Shown here piece after piece: positions 1 through 13,191 of a stretch of DNA of 36,615 nt. The DNA is from Ancylobacter novellus (GTDB lineage: Bacteria > Pseudomonadota > Alphaproteobacteria > Rhizobiales > Xanthobacteraceae). Made by a program: the position numbers and the translations under genes. The notes below the pieces were generated by a model. The model was not told the origin of the DNA, searched no databases, and saw only the letters and a program-made list of their open reading frames with translations. Position 1 is the stretch's first letter, and every line of letters starts with the position of its first letter. The stretch lies in contig QFQD01000029.1 of assembly GCA_003241485.1 (NCBI GenBank), positions 1 to 36,615 of the forward strand. Reading direction: 5' to 3'.

Positions 1-1
1 C

Positions 2-34
2 GAGGCGGCGCTGAAGATGCTGCAGGCCGGCTGA
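2..34 (+). CDS. C-terminal tail of a gene cut by the window start
   Basis: An open frame from the first bases ends in TGA at 32-34 and reads as a short Ala/Leu-rich helix (EAALKMLQAG). It would converge with the hydrolase gene that ends at 43. Ten codons are too few to name a family, and it may not be coding at all. Confidence 0.3.
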   Translation, partial: EAALKMLQAG

Positions 35-42
35 CGCCGGCG

Positions 43-984
43 CTACACCCGGCTTCCGGGAATAAACGCATCGAAGGCGGCGAAGACCGGCTCGCGGAAA
101 ATGTCGCGTTCCTGCAGCAGCTCGTGCCGCGCGCCGGGAATGACCACATGCGAGCCGGCGATCAGCCGCCGGGCGAAGCGCTCGATCGCCGGGGTCGAAA
201 CGATGCGGTCGCCGCCGCCGGCGACGATGAGCATAGGCTGGCGAATGGCGCGGGCGGTCGCCGGATCCTCGAAAAGCTCCATCAGGTCGAAGGCCGAGGC
301 CATCCAGCCGATGGTCGGCGGGCCGACATCGAGCTGCGGCTGCTCCAGCGTGATGGTGAGGTTGCGCGCGAAACGGACAGGGTCGGAGGTCAGGCGGTTG
401 CCGTCGAAATGTATCTCCGTCAGCGGCTTGATCTTGCCGGTCGGCACGTAGAGTTTGGAGAGGCCAAGCCCGCGCAGCACACGCGCCAGGCGCCGCGCCG
501 CGAGATCGTGCTTCAGCAGGGACAATTCCAGCATCGGCGCCAGGAGCAGCATGCGGTCGAACAGCCGCTCGCCGGCCCGCGCGGAATCGAGCAGCACCGA
601 GGCGCCCATGGAGTGGGCCAGCGCGAAGAACGGGGCCGGACAGCAGGGCAGCACCGCCTCGCGCATGAAGCTGTCGAGGTCAGTGCCGTAATCGGCGAAA
701 TCGTCGACATGGCCCTTCATCGGATTGCGCAGCATGCGCTGCGAACCGCCCTGCCCGCGCCAGTCGAGCACCGCCACGGCGAAGCCGCGCTTGATGAGAT
801 CGCGCACGGTCTCGAAATATTTCTCGATCTTCTCGGTGCGGCCGGGAAACACGCAGACCGTGCCGCGCGTCGCCTCTTCCGGCCGCCAGCGGGCGAAGCG
901 CAGCGCCACGCCGTCCGGTGTGGTGATGCTGCCCGCCTCGGCTCCCTCGGGCACGGGATTGTCCTTGGTGCTGAACAGGATCAT
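43..984 (-). CDS. Alpha/beta hydrolase, lysophospholipase/monoglyceride-lipase-like
   Basis: A 313-residue cytosolic alpha/beta hydrolase of the serine aminopeptidase S33 (PldB-like) family. The nucleophile elbow AHSMGA places the catalytic Ser at about residue 125. The acid is likely the Asp in GGGDRIVS near residue 254, and the base the His in GARHELLQE near 286. The oxyanion-side motif LDWRGQGGS lies around 74-81. There is no signal peptide. Members hydrolyse lysophospholipids, monoacylglycerols or other small esters, and the substrate cannot be read from sequence. Length and motif order are normal. I see no strong ribosome-binding site before the ATG. The next minus-strand gene ends at 1107, so the two could be co-transcribed. 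Confidence 0.85.
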   Translation of the reverse strand: MILFSTKDNPVPEGAEAGSITTPDGVALRFARWRPEEATRGTVCVFPGRTEKIEKYFETVRDLIKRGFAVAVLDWRGQGGSQRMLRNPMKGHVDDFADYGTDLDSFMREAVLPCCPAPFFALAHSMGASVLLDSARAGERLFDRMLLLAPMLELSLLKHDLAARRLARVLRGLGLSKLYVPTGKIKPLTEIHFDGNRLTSDPVRFARNLTITLEQPQLDVGPPTIGWMASAFDLMELFEDPATARAIRQPMLIVAGGGDRIVSTPAIERFARRLIAGSHVVIPGARHELLQERDIFREPVFAAFDAFIPGSRV

Positions 985-1106
985 CGGGCGGGCATCGCGC
1001 GGGAGGAATGGAACGAGCGGCTCGCACGGCTTATACCGGAGCCCCGGCGCATCACAAGGCGGCCCGCGCGCACGGGCGGCGCGCGTGGTGCGCGCGAGAC
1101 GCAGGC

Positions 1107-1424
1107 TCAGTAGCGCTTGTCGCCGAAGCCGATCACCTTCATGCCGTTGATCGCGCCGGAAGCACTGTCGACCACCACCTGAACGCGCTCGCCACGCGGG
1201 CCGTTGGCTTCCAGGATCAAGGTGGGCCCGCGCCGGCGCACAACCTGCACATTGGTGAAGCCGCGCGCCGCCAGCATGCGCGCGGCGGCCGCGTCGTCGA
1301 CGCCTCCACCCGCTGCGGGCGCGTCATAGGGAGCGAATGGGCCGGGCGGCGGGCCGAGCGTCTGGGCGTGCGCCCTCAAGCCGCCGCTCGCCGACAAGGC
1401 GCCGAGCACGACAAGGGCGAACAT
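1107..1424 (-). CDS. Small exported protein with a PepSY-like domain
   Basis: A 105-residue protein beginning with a signal peptide (hydrophobic MFALVVLGALSASG, then a likely AHAQ cleavage site). I chose the ATG at 1424 over an upstream GTG at 1448 because GAGGAG lies just ahead of it and the signal peptide then starts at the N terminus. The mature part has a Pro/Gly-rich linker and a domain of about 60 residues with the pattern ML..RGF..V..VRR.G.T...A...G.R..V.VD..SG.I..M. The exported protein at 2270-3082 carries the same pattern, so the two look like paralogs. The fold resembles small PepSY-type extracytoplasmic domains, but this is inference and no function can be assigned. Confidence 0.7.
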   Translation of the reverse strand: MFALVVLGALSASGGLRAHAQTLGPPPGPFAPYDAPAAGGGVDDAAAARMLAARGFTNVQVVRRRGPTLILEANGPRGERVQVVVDSASGAINGMKVIGFGDKRY

Positions 1425-1528
1425 CACTCTCCTCACCGGATCGGCCACGCCTGATCCCCTTACCGTTCGGCGAATTTCCGAAGCCTGCCCGTGAATAGGC
1501 CGAAGGCACTGAACACGAACCGAGCCGG

Positions 1529-1550
1529 CCGTTCATCCACCGTTCATCTA
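1529..1550. repeat. Tandem 11-bp direct repeat
   Basis: Two adjacent 11-bp units, CCGTTCATCCA and CCGTTCATCTA, differ at one base. They lie about 105 bp upstream of the small exported protein at 1107-1424 and before the hsp20 promoter. An 11-bp period places both copies on one helix face, as in tandem response-regulator sites. No regulator is known here. Confidence 0.45.
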
Positions 1551-1590
1551 CGCGTCCGCGCGGCAGCTGCGCACGAGGCGAAGAAACCCT

Positions 1591-1618
1591 CTTGCGAACC
1601 CGCACGGCCTTCCTATCT
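1591..1618 (+). promoter_or_regulatory. RpoH (sigma-32) promoter for hsp20
   Basis: CTTG at 1591-1594 and CCTATCT at 1612-1618 are separated by exactly 17 bp. This matches the alphaproteobacterial heat-shock promoter CTTG-N17/18-CYTATNT. It sits just before the RNA-thermometer leader of the Hsp20 gene, so transcription would start a few bases after 1618. Confidence 0.65.
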
Positions 1619-1625
1619 CGAAGAT

Positions 1626-1713
1626 GTACCGGCCATGAGGCGGTACGCAAATGGGTTCTGCTCAGGCGAGAGGACCCGCAACCCTGCATGTCGCTTTAAC
1701 GTGAGGATATGCC
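1626..1713 (+). promoter_or_regulatory. ROSE-type RNA thermometer in the hsp20 leader
   Basis: Three consecutive hairpins fill the 5' leader. The first pairs GTACCG 1626-1631 with CGGTAC 1641-1646. The second pairs GGGTTCT plus CTC (1653-1663) with GAG plus AGGACCC (1668-1677). The third closes with GCAT 1686-1689 and ATGC 1709-1712. In the third, TCGCT at 1691-1695 fits the ROSE signature UYGCU and faces the Shine-Dalgarno GAGGA (1703-1707), with G1693 opposite G1705 as in the G-G pair known from ROSE elements. Melting on heating would free the ribosome-binding site of the gene starting at 1714. Confidence 0.75.
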
Positions 1714-2196
1714 ATGCGTACGTTTGATTTCTCCCCCCTGCACCGTTCCACCGTCGGTTTCGACCGGCTGTTCTCGCTGCTCGACCAGGTCGGCAATGTC
1801 GATCCGGGCACGACCTACCCGCCCTACAATATCGAGCGGACCGGCGAGAACGCCTACCGCATCACGGTCGCGGTGGCGGGCTTCAGCGATCAGGACCTCG
1901 ACATCGAGGTGAAGGAAAATGGCCTCGTCATCCGTGGCGAGCGCAAGGCCGACGCTGCGGCGAAGGCCGGCGAGGTGCTCTATCAGGGCATCGCTGCGCG
2001 CGCCTTCGAGCGTCGCTTCCAGCTTGCCGACCATGTGGAAGTACGTGGCGCCAGCCTCGCCAACGGGCTGCTGCATGTCGATCTCGTGCGCGAGATTCCC
2101 GAGGCGATGAAGCCCCGCAGCATTCCGATCACGGTGGGCGCCAACGCGCCGCGCGCGATCGAGGCGAAGGCCACCGAGGCCAAGGCCGCGGCCTGA
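1714..2196 (+). CDS. Small heat-shock protein, Hsp20/IbpA family
   Basis: A 160-residue cytosolic ATP-independent holdase that binds unfolding proteins during heat stress. The alpha-crystallin domain runs from about residue 30 to 125, starting YPPYNIERTGENAYRI. It includes VAVAGFSDQDLDIEV and ENGLVIRGERK, typical of the class A (IbpA-like) rhizobial sHsps. The N terminus (MRTFDFSPLHRSTVGFDRLF) matches that class, and an Ala/Lys-rich tail follows the domain. The gene is monocistronic, with an RpoH promoter at 1591-1618, a ROSE thermometer covering its ribosome-binding site, and an intrinsic terminator 26 bp after the stop. Expression should therefore be heat-induced at two levels. Confidence 0.95.
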   Translation: MRTFDFSPLHRSTVGFDRLFSLLDQVGNVDPGTTYPPYNIERTGENAYRITVAVAGFSDQDLDIEVKENGLVIRGERKADAAAKAGEVLYQGIAARAFERRFQLADHVEVRGASLANGLLHVDLVREIPEAMKPRSIPITVGANAPRAIEAKATEAKAAA

Positions 2197-2222
2197 CCCC
2201 AGCCGGATCGCGGATAAGAACG

Positions 2223-2250
2223 GCGCCCCGGGAGACCGGGGCGCTTTTGT
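2223..2250 (+). terminator. Intrinsic terminator after hsp20
   Basis: A perfect 9-bp stem (GCGCCCCGG / CCGGGGCGC) with a GAGA tetraloop is followed by TTTTGT. It ends the hsp20 transcript before the convergent gene at 2270. Confidence 0.85.
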
Positions 2251-2269
2251 TTGGCGATGGCGCGGGCGG

Positions 2270-3082
2270 CTAGGGCGCGAGCGTGGCCGGCGGGTTCTCT
2301 TTGGCGACGACCGATGCGGTGCCGGCGGAGCCGTTGTCGCCCGTGCCGGTTCCGGTTCCCGTGCCGACGCCGGCCTTGGCGGGGGCGGGCGCGGTGCCCG
2401 GCGGCACGGCCACGCCCGGAATGACGCGTACCGCGCCCGGCTGGCTCGCCGGCGATTGCGACACGGCCGGAGCGGCAGCGTCGGCGGGCTTGGCGGCCTC
2501 GCTCGGCGCAACGGGCGGCGGCGCCGCCGGCGAAGAGGCGGCGGCGGGCTCGTCCGGGACGATCGGTGCGGGAGCCGGGACAGCAGCAAGCTCGGGCGGC
2601 CGGGTGGGCGGCAGCGGCGGTGGCGGGAAATTCGGCGGGCCGGCTTGCTCAGGCGTCGCGTAGCGCCGCCCCGCATTGCCGGTGCTGGCGGTCGGAGGCG
2701 CGGTCACCGGAGCGGGACCGGCGACCGGGCCAAGCGGGCGCATGGCGATGATCTGGCCGCTGCCCACATCGATGCGCACGCGCTGGCGCATGCCGCCGGC
2801 ATCGGTCGCATCCACCACATAGGTGCCCCCATCCGCCCGCACGCGGCCCACCGCGCGCATCCCCATGGAGCGGAGCATGGGCTCGACATCCTGCGGCGGC
2901 ATGCCGGCGCGCGGCGCGTAGACCGGTGGCGGCGCATACATGGGCGCAGGCTCGTAATAGCGCTCGACATAGACCCCGCCATAGGGCCGGAAATAGACCT
3001 GCGCGCTCGCCGGCGACACCGCCAGCAGCGTGGTGGAAGCCGCCAGAGCGGAGGTAAGCGCGATCATCCGCCGCATCGGCAT
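2270..3082 (-). CDS. Exported Pro/Ala-rich protein with PepSY-like N-terminal domain
   Basis: About 270 residues. The ATG at 3082 is preferred over an upstream TTG at 3094 because GGAG sits six bases before it. A signal peptide (MPMRRMIALTSALAAS to SPASAQ) leads to a Tyr/Pro-rich stretch. Then comes a domain of about 60 residues, PPQDVEPMLRSMGM and VRIDVGSGQIIAM, that repeats the pattern of the small exported protein at 1107-1424. The C-terminal half is low-complexity Pro/Ala/Val with a Gly-Thr run, probably disordered and perhaps wall-spanning. It ends close to the hsp20 terminator and converges with hsp20. The function is unknown. The paralogous partner on the other side of hsp20 suggests a duplicated envelope protein later separated by the heat-shock gene. 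Confidence 0.75.
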   Translation of the reverse strand: MPMRRMIALTSALAASTTLLAVSPASAQVYFRPYGGVYVERYYEPAPMYAPPPVYAPRAGMPPQDVEPMLRSMGMRAVGRVRADGGTYVVDATDAGGMRQRVRIDVGSGQIIAMRPLGPVAGPAPVTAPPTASTGNAGRRYATPEQAGPPNFPPPPLPPTRPPELAAVPAPAPIVPDEPAAASSPAAPPPVAPSEAAKPADAAAPAVSQSPASQPGAVRVIPGVAVPPGTAPAPAKAGVGTGTGTGTGDNGSAGTASVVAKENPPATLAP

Positions 3083-3353
3083 CACAGTCTCCAAGCGAAG
3101 GTTTACTTGACGTCACTACAGCCGACGAATGCGGCACTGCCGAGACGAGGCAGGGGACAGGCCTGCGCCTGCTTCGCCTTATTTGCGCCCATTCCAGCCT
3201 GGGGATGCATCGGCAACAGCATTGCGCCGGAGCGCGCGCCGCCTTACCGTTCGTTTCGCCGGAACGACCCGCTTCGCAACAAGAAACAAAATTCGCCGGG
3301 CAGTCCTGCCACGGACCGCTTGTACGCGGGCGCCAATTCTGGCATCTTCGCGA
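3083..3353. other. Intergenic region between the exported protein and the gltB promoters
   Basis: Most of the 461-bp divergent spacer. I see no supported gene, structural RNA or palindrome here. The only recognisable signals in the spacer are the two candidate gltB promoters at 3354-3382 and 3426-3441 and the GATAGG repeats around the first. Confidence 0.5.
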
Positions 3354-3382
3354 TTGATAGGGAAGCCTTGCTGTCCTATCAT
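3354..3382 (+). promoter_or_regulatory. Candidate sigma-70 promoter for gltB
   Basis: TTGATA (3354-3359), 17 bp, then TATCAT (3377-3382). GATAGG at 3356-3361 and 3386-3391 and its inverse CCTATC at 3375-3380 surround and overlap the -10, forming a 6-bp hairpin or operator-like dyad at 3375-3391. The 5' leader would be about 150 nt. Confidence 0.5.
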
Positions 3383-3425
3383 GGAGATAGGCCGTCCCCC
3401 ATGGCACGTCGTTCGCGCGACTCCG

Positions 3426-3441
3426 TGGCACGGCCGATGCT
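3426..3441 (+). promoter_or_regulatory. Candidate sigma-54 promoter for gltB
   Basis: TGGCACGGCCGATGCT has the -24 GG and -12 GC at the proper spacing. It differs by one base from the hupS sigma-54 promoter (TGGCACGGCCGTTGCT at 20457). Nitrogen-regulated transcription of glutamate synthase would make sense, but the T-to-A change in the -12 box weakens the call. Confidence 0.4.
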
Positions 3442-3543
3442 AGCGTCACACGTGGGCGGCGTGCATCCTCGCTGGGCAGGCGCCCCGCGAGGCCGGAAGG
3501 CTCCGGCGCGCCGACCAGTACCGACCCTAAGGGAGAGACGGCA

Positions 3544-8289
<4,746 letters not shown>

Positions 8290-8323
8290 TATCGGCGGCT
8301 GCTCTCGTCGCTTCGCCCGCCGC

Positions 8324-8416
8324 CGTCATTCCGGCCGGCGGCGAAGCCGGAGAGCCGGGCTCGCTCCCCGATACCCCAGCGATCCCGGATCGGCCTTGCG
8401 GCCGTCCGGGATGACG
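8324..8416. repeat. Palindromic REP-like intergenic element
   Basis: About 93 bp bounded by CGTCATTCCGG and CCGGGATGACG, inverted repeats with one mismatch. Internal CCGG/GGCC-rich arms can fold further. Such CGTCAT...ATGACG elements are common, dispersed and non-coding in Hyphomicrobiales genomes, and this one sits between gltB and gltD. It could form a strong hairpin in the gltBD transcript and tune the relative amount of the two subunits. Confidence 0.6.
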
Positions 8417-8529
8417 AAGATGGCAGCGGCCGTGTGCCGCGCTGTCATTTCCCAACTGGCATGATTGATGTATCTGCACCTGTGGCTGGAAAGCCTCCAA
8501 GGTGGCGGTGCTCCGCGAAAGAGGGCGCA

Positions 8530-9954
<1,425 letters not shown>

Positions 9955-9983
9955 GCGCGACCCCAGCAATTGATCGGAATGGT

Positions 9984-10010
9984 AAAACGGCGCCCCTGAG
10001 GCGCCGTTTT
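9984..10010. terminator. Bidirectional intrinsic terminator
   Basis: An 11-bp perfect stem, AAAACGGCGCC / GGCGCCGTTTT, with a 5-nt loop. The A-run on one side and T-run on the other let it stop both gltD (plus) and the convergent gene ending at 10024 (minus). Confidence 0.85.
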
Positions 10011-10023
10011 CTGTTTCACCCGA

Positions 10024-11475
10024 TCAGGGAGTGGCGGTGCCCGTGCCGGCGCCGCTGGTCGGCGTGCCAGGAGCTGCCAGTGCAGGAGCCGCGAGCGCGG
10101 GGGTCTGGCCGGGGGGCAGCGTCGCGCTGCCCGGCATGGCCGGCACCAGCGGCTCGGCCGTGGCCGCGGGCTGGCCGGCCGGCCAACGGAAATCGTCGGT
10201 GCGCCCGGCGACGGCGGGCAGCGCCTCGCCGCTGACCAGCACGCGCGAAGCCTCGGCGGCCCCGTCCTGCACGGCCGGCGTCGCGGCCGGTGCGGGGCTG
10301 CCGGGAGCCCCGGCCAGCGCACGCGCGCCCGGCGCCGCGCCGCCGGTCAGCAGGATCATGGAGGGGCGCGTATCGGCCGGGTTGGGCGTGGCGGCCGCCG
10401 CTGGCGTCGCCTCGCCCGGACGCGACAGCACATCGTCCAGCTCGCGATCGACGAAGAAGGCGAGCTTGCGCCCACCTGCGCGGGTGAAGCCGAGCCCGTC
10501 GGCGGTGCGCAGGCGGCGGCGCTGGCCGTCCACGGCAGGGCCGGACATCATGAACTTGCCGTTCTCGTCGACGAAGCCGTCGGTCGCATCGACGAAGATC
10601 AGCCCGGCCCGCTCCACGTGCTCCTGCAGCAGCGCATTGAACTGCGCCCGGCGCACGCTCTGGTCCTCGTCCTCCACCGGCGGCAGGCCAACCACGGCGA
10701 CGGGGCGGCCCTGCGCCTTCAGGCTGGCGATCACCTCGTCGAGCCGGCGCCCATAGAGCTCGCGCCAGCGCTCATCGAGCAGTTCCGCCCGCCCGGCCGG
10801 ATCCTCGATCGGCGCCAGATCATTGGCCCCCGCGAACAGAACGATGACATTGGGCGCTTCGGCCGGCGGCAGCTGGCGGATGGCCGAGAGCCAGTCGAAG
10901 CCGCTGGCGCTGGCAAGGCCGGAACCGGCTTCGCTGCGTCCGGCCACCACCACACCCTCGCGGTCGGCGGCGAAGGCATCGGCCAGCCCCTGTGCCAGCG
11001 GACCGGCATTCTCGTCGCCGAGCACCAGCACGACCTGCGAGACGTCCTTGCCCTCGCTGCGGGCGGCGGCGACGGTGTCGAACACGGTGCCGCGCGGCTC
11101 GGCCGGCGGCGCCACGACCGGCGCACGCACCACGGGTGGCGGTTCCACACCGCGCGGCATGCGGGGGGCGGCGCTGCGGGGACGATCGCCGCCGAACAGG
11201 TTTATCAGCGGCTGGAAGGGCGACCAGCTCTCGCGCGGCGCGGGCGCGGCCTGACGCTGCTGCGCCCGGCTTGGCGCCTGCTGGCGCTGGGGTCGGGCCT
11301 GCTGCTGTTGCTGGCGCTGCGGCTGCGCGGGCCGCGAACTGGGCTGGCCGACATTGCCCGGCGGGCGGAACCAGTCGCTCTGCGCCAGCGCCGGCAGGCT
11401 CGCCAGCGATGCGCCGGCCAGCAGCGCGCCGGCGGCCAGCACATTCAGAGCCCGATGGAAGCGGCGCGCGGCCAT
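10024..11475 (-). CDS. Exported SGNH-like protein (DUF459) with altered catalytic motifs
   Basis: 483 residues. A signal peptide (about 1-32, ending LPALAQ) is followed by a Gln/Pro/Arg-rich low-complexity linker (about 45-80). The DUF459/SGNH-hydrolase domain runs from about 145 to 355, with a Pro/Ala/Thr-rich tail after it. SGNH blocks can be recognised: VVLVLGDENAGPLAQGL (block I), VIVLFAGANDL (block III GxND) and DGLGFTRAGGRKLAFF (block V). The usual GDS nucleophile position reads GDE, and the block V position that usually reads D-x-x-H reads DGLG. The classical Ser and His therefore appear to be missing. It is probably periplasmic and may act in envelope polysaccharide modification or only bind its ligand. 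It is 97 bp downstream of the lytic transglycosylase gene on the same strand, so the two may form an envelope operon. Confidence 0.8.
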   Translation of the reverse strand: MAARRFHRALNVLAAGALLAGASLASLPALAQSDWFRPPGNVGQPSSRPAQPQRQQQQQARPQRQQAPSRAQQRQAAPAPRESWSPFQPLINLFGGDRPRSAAPRMPRGVEPPPVVRAPVVAPPAEPRGTVFDTVAAARSEGKDVSQVVLVLGDENAGPLAQGLADAFAADREGVVVAGRSEAGSGLASASGFDWLSAIRQLPPAEAPNVIVLFAGANDLAPIEDPAGRAELLDERWRELYGRRLDEVIASLKAQGRPVAVVGLPPVEDEDQSVRRAQFNALLQEHVERAGLIFVDATDGFVDENGKFMMSGPAVDGQRRRLRTADGLGFTRAGGRKLAFFVDRELDDVLSRPGEATPAAAATPNPADTRPSMILLTGGAAPGARALAGAPGSPAPAATPAVQDGAAEASRVLVSGEALPAVAGRTDDFRWPAGQPAATAEPLVPAMPGSATLPPGQTPALAAPALAAPGTPTSGAGTGTATP

Positions 11476-11572
11476 GGCATGCCCTTGGCAGAAAACAGAC
11501 TGACGCAGCGGTGGACCATTATAGCGGCGGTTTCAAGCCCCGCATGGTCACGGCTGGCGTCCGCCGCAGGGC

Positions 11573-12955
11573 TCACGAACCGCTGCGGCGCAGCGAATCG
11601 AGCACCTCGCCGGAGGGCAGGCCGTCGGCCGGCATGCCGACGCTGACCTGATATTCGCGCACCGCATCGCGGGTCTTTTCGCCCAGCGCGCCGTCATGCG
11701 GGCCGACATAGAGGCCGCGCGAGGCGAGCCGCTGCTGCAGCTCGGTGCGCTCCAGCCGCGACAGCGCGCGCGCATCCTCCGGCCAGGGCTGAACGAACGG
11801 CCCGCCGCCACGGATGCGGTCCGCGAGATGGCCGATGGCGAGCGCATAGGCGTCGGCGGGGTTATAGCTGAGGATGGCCTTGAAATTGTCCGTCATCAGG
11901 AAGACCGGGCCCTTGGCGCCCGCCGGCAGCAGCAGATAGGCCATCTCGTCGCCGCTGGGCATCGGGCGGCCTTCCGGCCGGCGCACGCCCATCGCCCACC
12001 ATTCGCGCATCGGCTTGCGGATGCTCTTGCTGGCCATCGCATAGTTGAAACGCGCGGGCAGCGTCACCTCATAGCCCCAGCTACGCCCGGCGACCCAGCC
12101 GCCGCGCTTCAGCTTGTTGGCGGTCGAGCCCATGGCGTCGGCCACCGAATCCACCACGTTGCGGTGCCCGTCGCCGTCGAAATCCACGGCATCACGCTGG
12201 AAGGCGGTCGGCATGAACTGGGTCAGGCCGAAAGCGCCGGCCCAGGAGCCGCGCAGATGGCTCTCGGGCACGTCGCCCTTGTCGACAATGCGCAGCGCGG
12301 CGACGAATTCGTCGCGGAAATAGGTCTGGCGGCGGCCGACGCAGGCCAGCGTCCCGGTCGCCTGCAACACGGGATAGGAGCCGCGCGCGCCGCCGTAATT
12401 GGTCTCGATGCCCCAGATCGCCGCCACCACATAGGGGTCGACGCCATAGGTGCGCCCGACGGCCTCGAACACGGCGGCGTTCTGCGCCATCGCCTGGCGG
12501 CCCTTGGCGATGCGGGTCTCGGACACCAGCATGGTCACGTAGTCGCCGGCCGTGCGGGAGAATTCGGGCTGCGTCTGCAGCTTGTCCATGATGCCCATGT
12601 CGGGCTTCAGCCCGGCGGTGTAGCGGCGGAAGCCGGCGGCGGAGACGCCCTTGGAGCGCGCCAGCGGTTCCAGCGAGGCGATACAGCGATCGAAATTGGC
12701 TTCCGCGCGCGCCAGCGCCTGCGGGGTCATGTCGGGGTGGGTCGAGGCGGCAGGCGCAGCGGCGGGCGCGCGCGGCGTCGCCGGGGGATGCGACGGGGCC
12801 ATGCTGGCGACAGGCGCGGGCCGCGCGGCCGGAGCCGCCAGCGCGCCGGTCACATCGTCCGGCGAGGCGCAGCCGGCGAGCCCGAGGCACATCATCATCG
12901 CGCCGGCGATGCCGCCGGCATGATGCCGGCGAAGGACCGTCGTCCGATTACTCAT
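11573..12955 (-). CDS. Lytic murein transglycosylase B-type lipoprotein with peptidoglycan-binding domain
   Basis: A 460-residue outer-membrane lipoprotein that cleaves the glycan strand of peptidoglycan to 1,6-anhydroMurNAc ends. The lipobox LAGC puts the lipidated Cys at residue 29. A Pro/Ala linker reaches to about 70. The GH103 (SLT_2/MltB) catalytic domain covers about 80-375 with catalytic Glu184 in WGIETNYGG, plus GAFGLTQFMPTAFQ and the calcium-loop-like DFDGDGHRNVVDSVADA. A PG_binding_1 domain closes the protein (RGLYVGPHDGALGEKTRDAV and GMPADGLPSGEVLDSLRR). All expected motifs are intact. The start is set by the lipoprotein signal, with AAGGG upstream. Confidence 0.93.
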   Translation of the reverse strand: MSNRTTVLRRHHAGGIAGAMMMCLGLAGCASPDDVTGALAAPAARPAPVASMAPSHPPATPRAPAAAPAASTHPDMTPQALARAEANFDRCIASLEPLARSKGVSAAGFRRYTAGLKPDMGIMDKLQTQPEFSRTAGDYVTMLVSETRIAKGRQAMAQNAAVFEAVGRTYGVDPYVVAAIWGIETNYGGARGSYPVLQATGTLACVGRRQTYFRDEFVAALRIVDKGDVPESHLRGSWAGAFGLTQFMPTAFQRDAVDFDGDGHRNVVDSVADAMGSTANKLKRGGWVAGRSWGYEVTLPARFNYAMASKSIRKPMREWWAMGVRRPEGRPMPSGDEMAYLLLPAGAKGPVFLMTDNFKAILSYNPADAYALAIGHLADRIRGGGPFVQPWPEDARALSRLERTELQQRLASRGLYVGPHDGALGEKTRDAVREYQVSVGMPADGLPSGEVLDSLRRSGS

Positions 12956-13191
12956 AACGCTTACCCTTACGCGAAGCCGAGGCGAGATTAGGGAGCCACC
13001 ATGGTTTCAGCGAGCTTAACGGGCGCACGATTCAGGCAGACGGCCGCGATTGACTCGCCCGCGGACCCGTTTTGTCGGCAGAACGTTATAGGGCACGTGT
13101 CAAAGCTGTCAGGAGACGTTAAGTTTAATTCAAGTAGCAAGGCTCCTGGCACGTCTTCCTTCAACGTCACCAACAGCGGCATCCTCCCCCT

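Noticed and set aside
12956..13191. Promoter for galU
   Set aside because: Several TTGACT-, GTGTCA- and TTTAAT-like words occur, but none pair at acceptable spacing, so no call is made.
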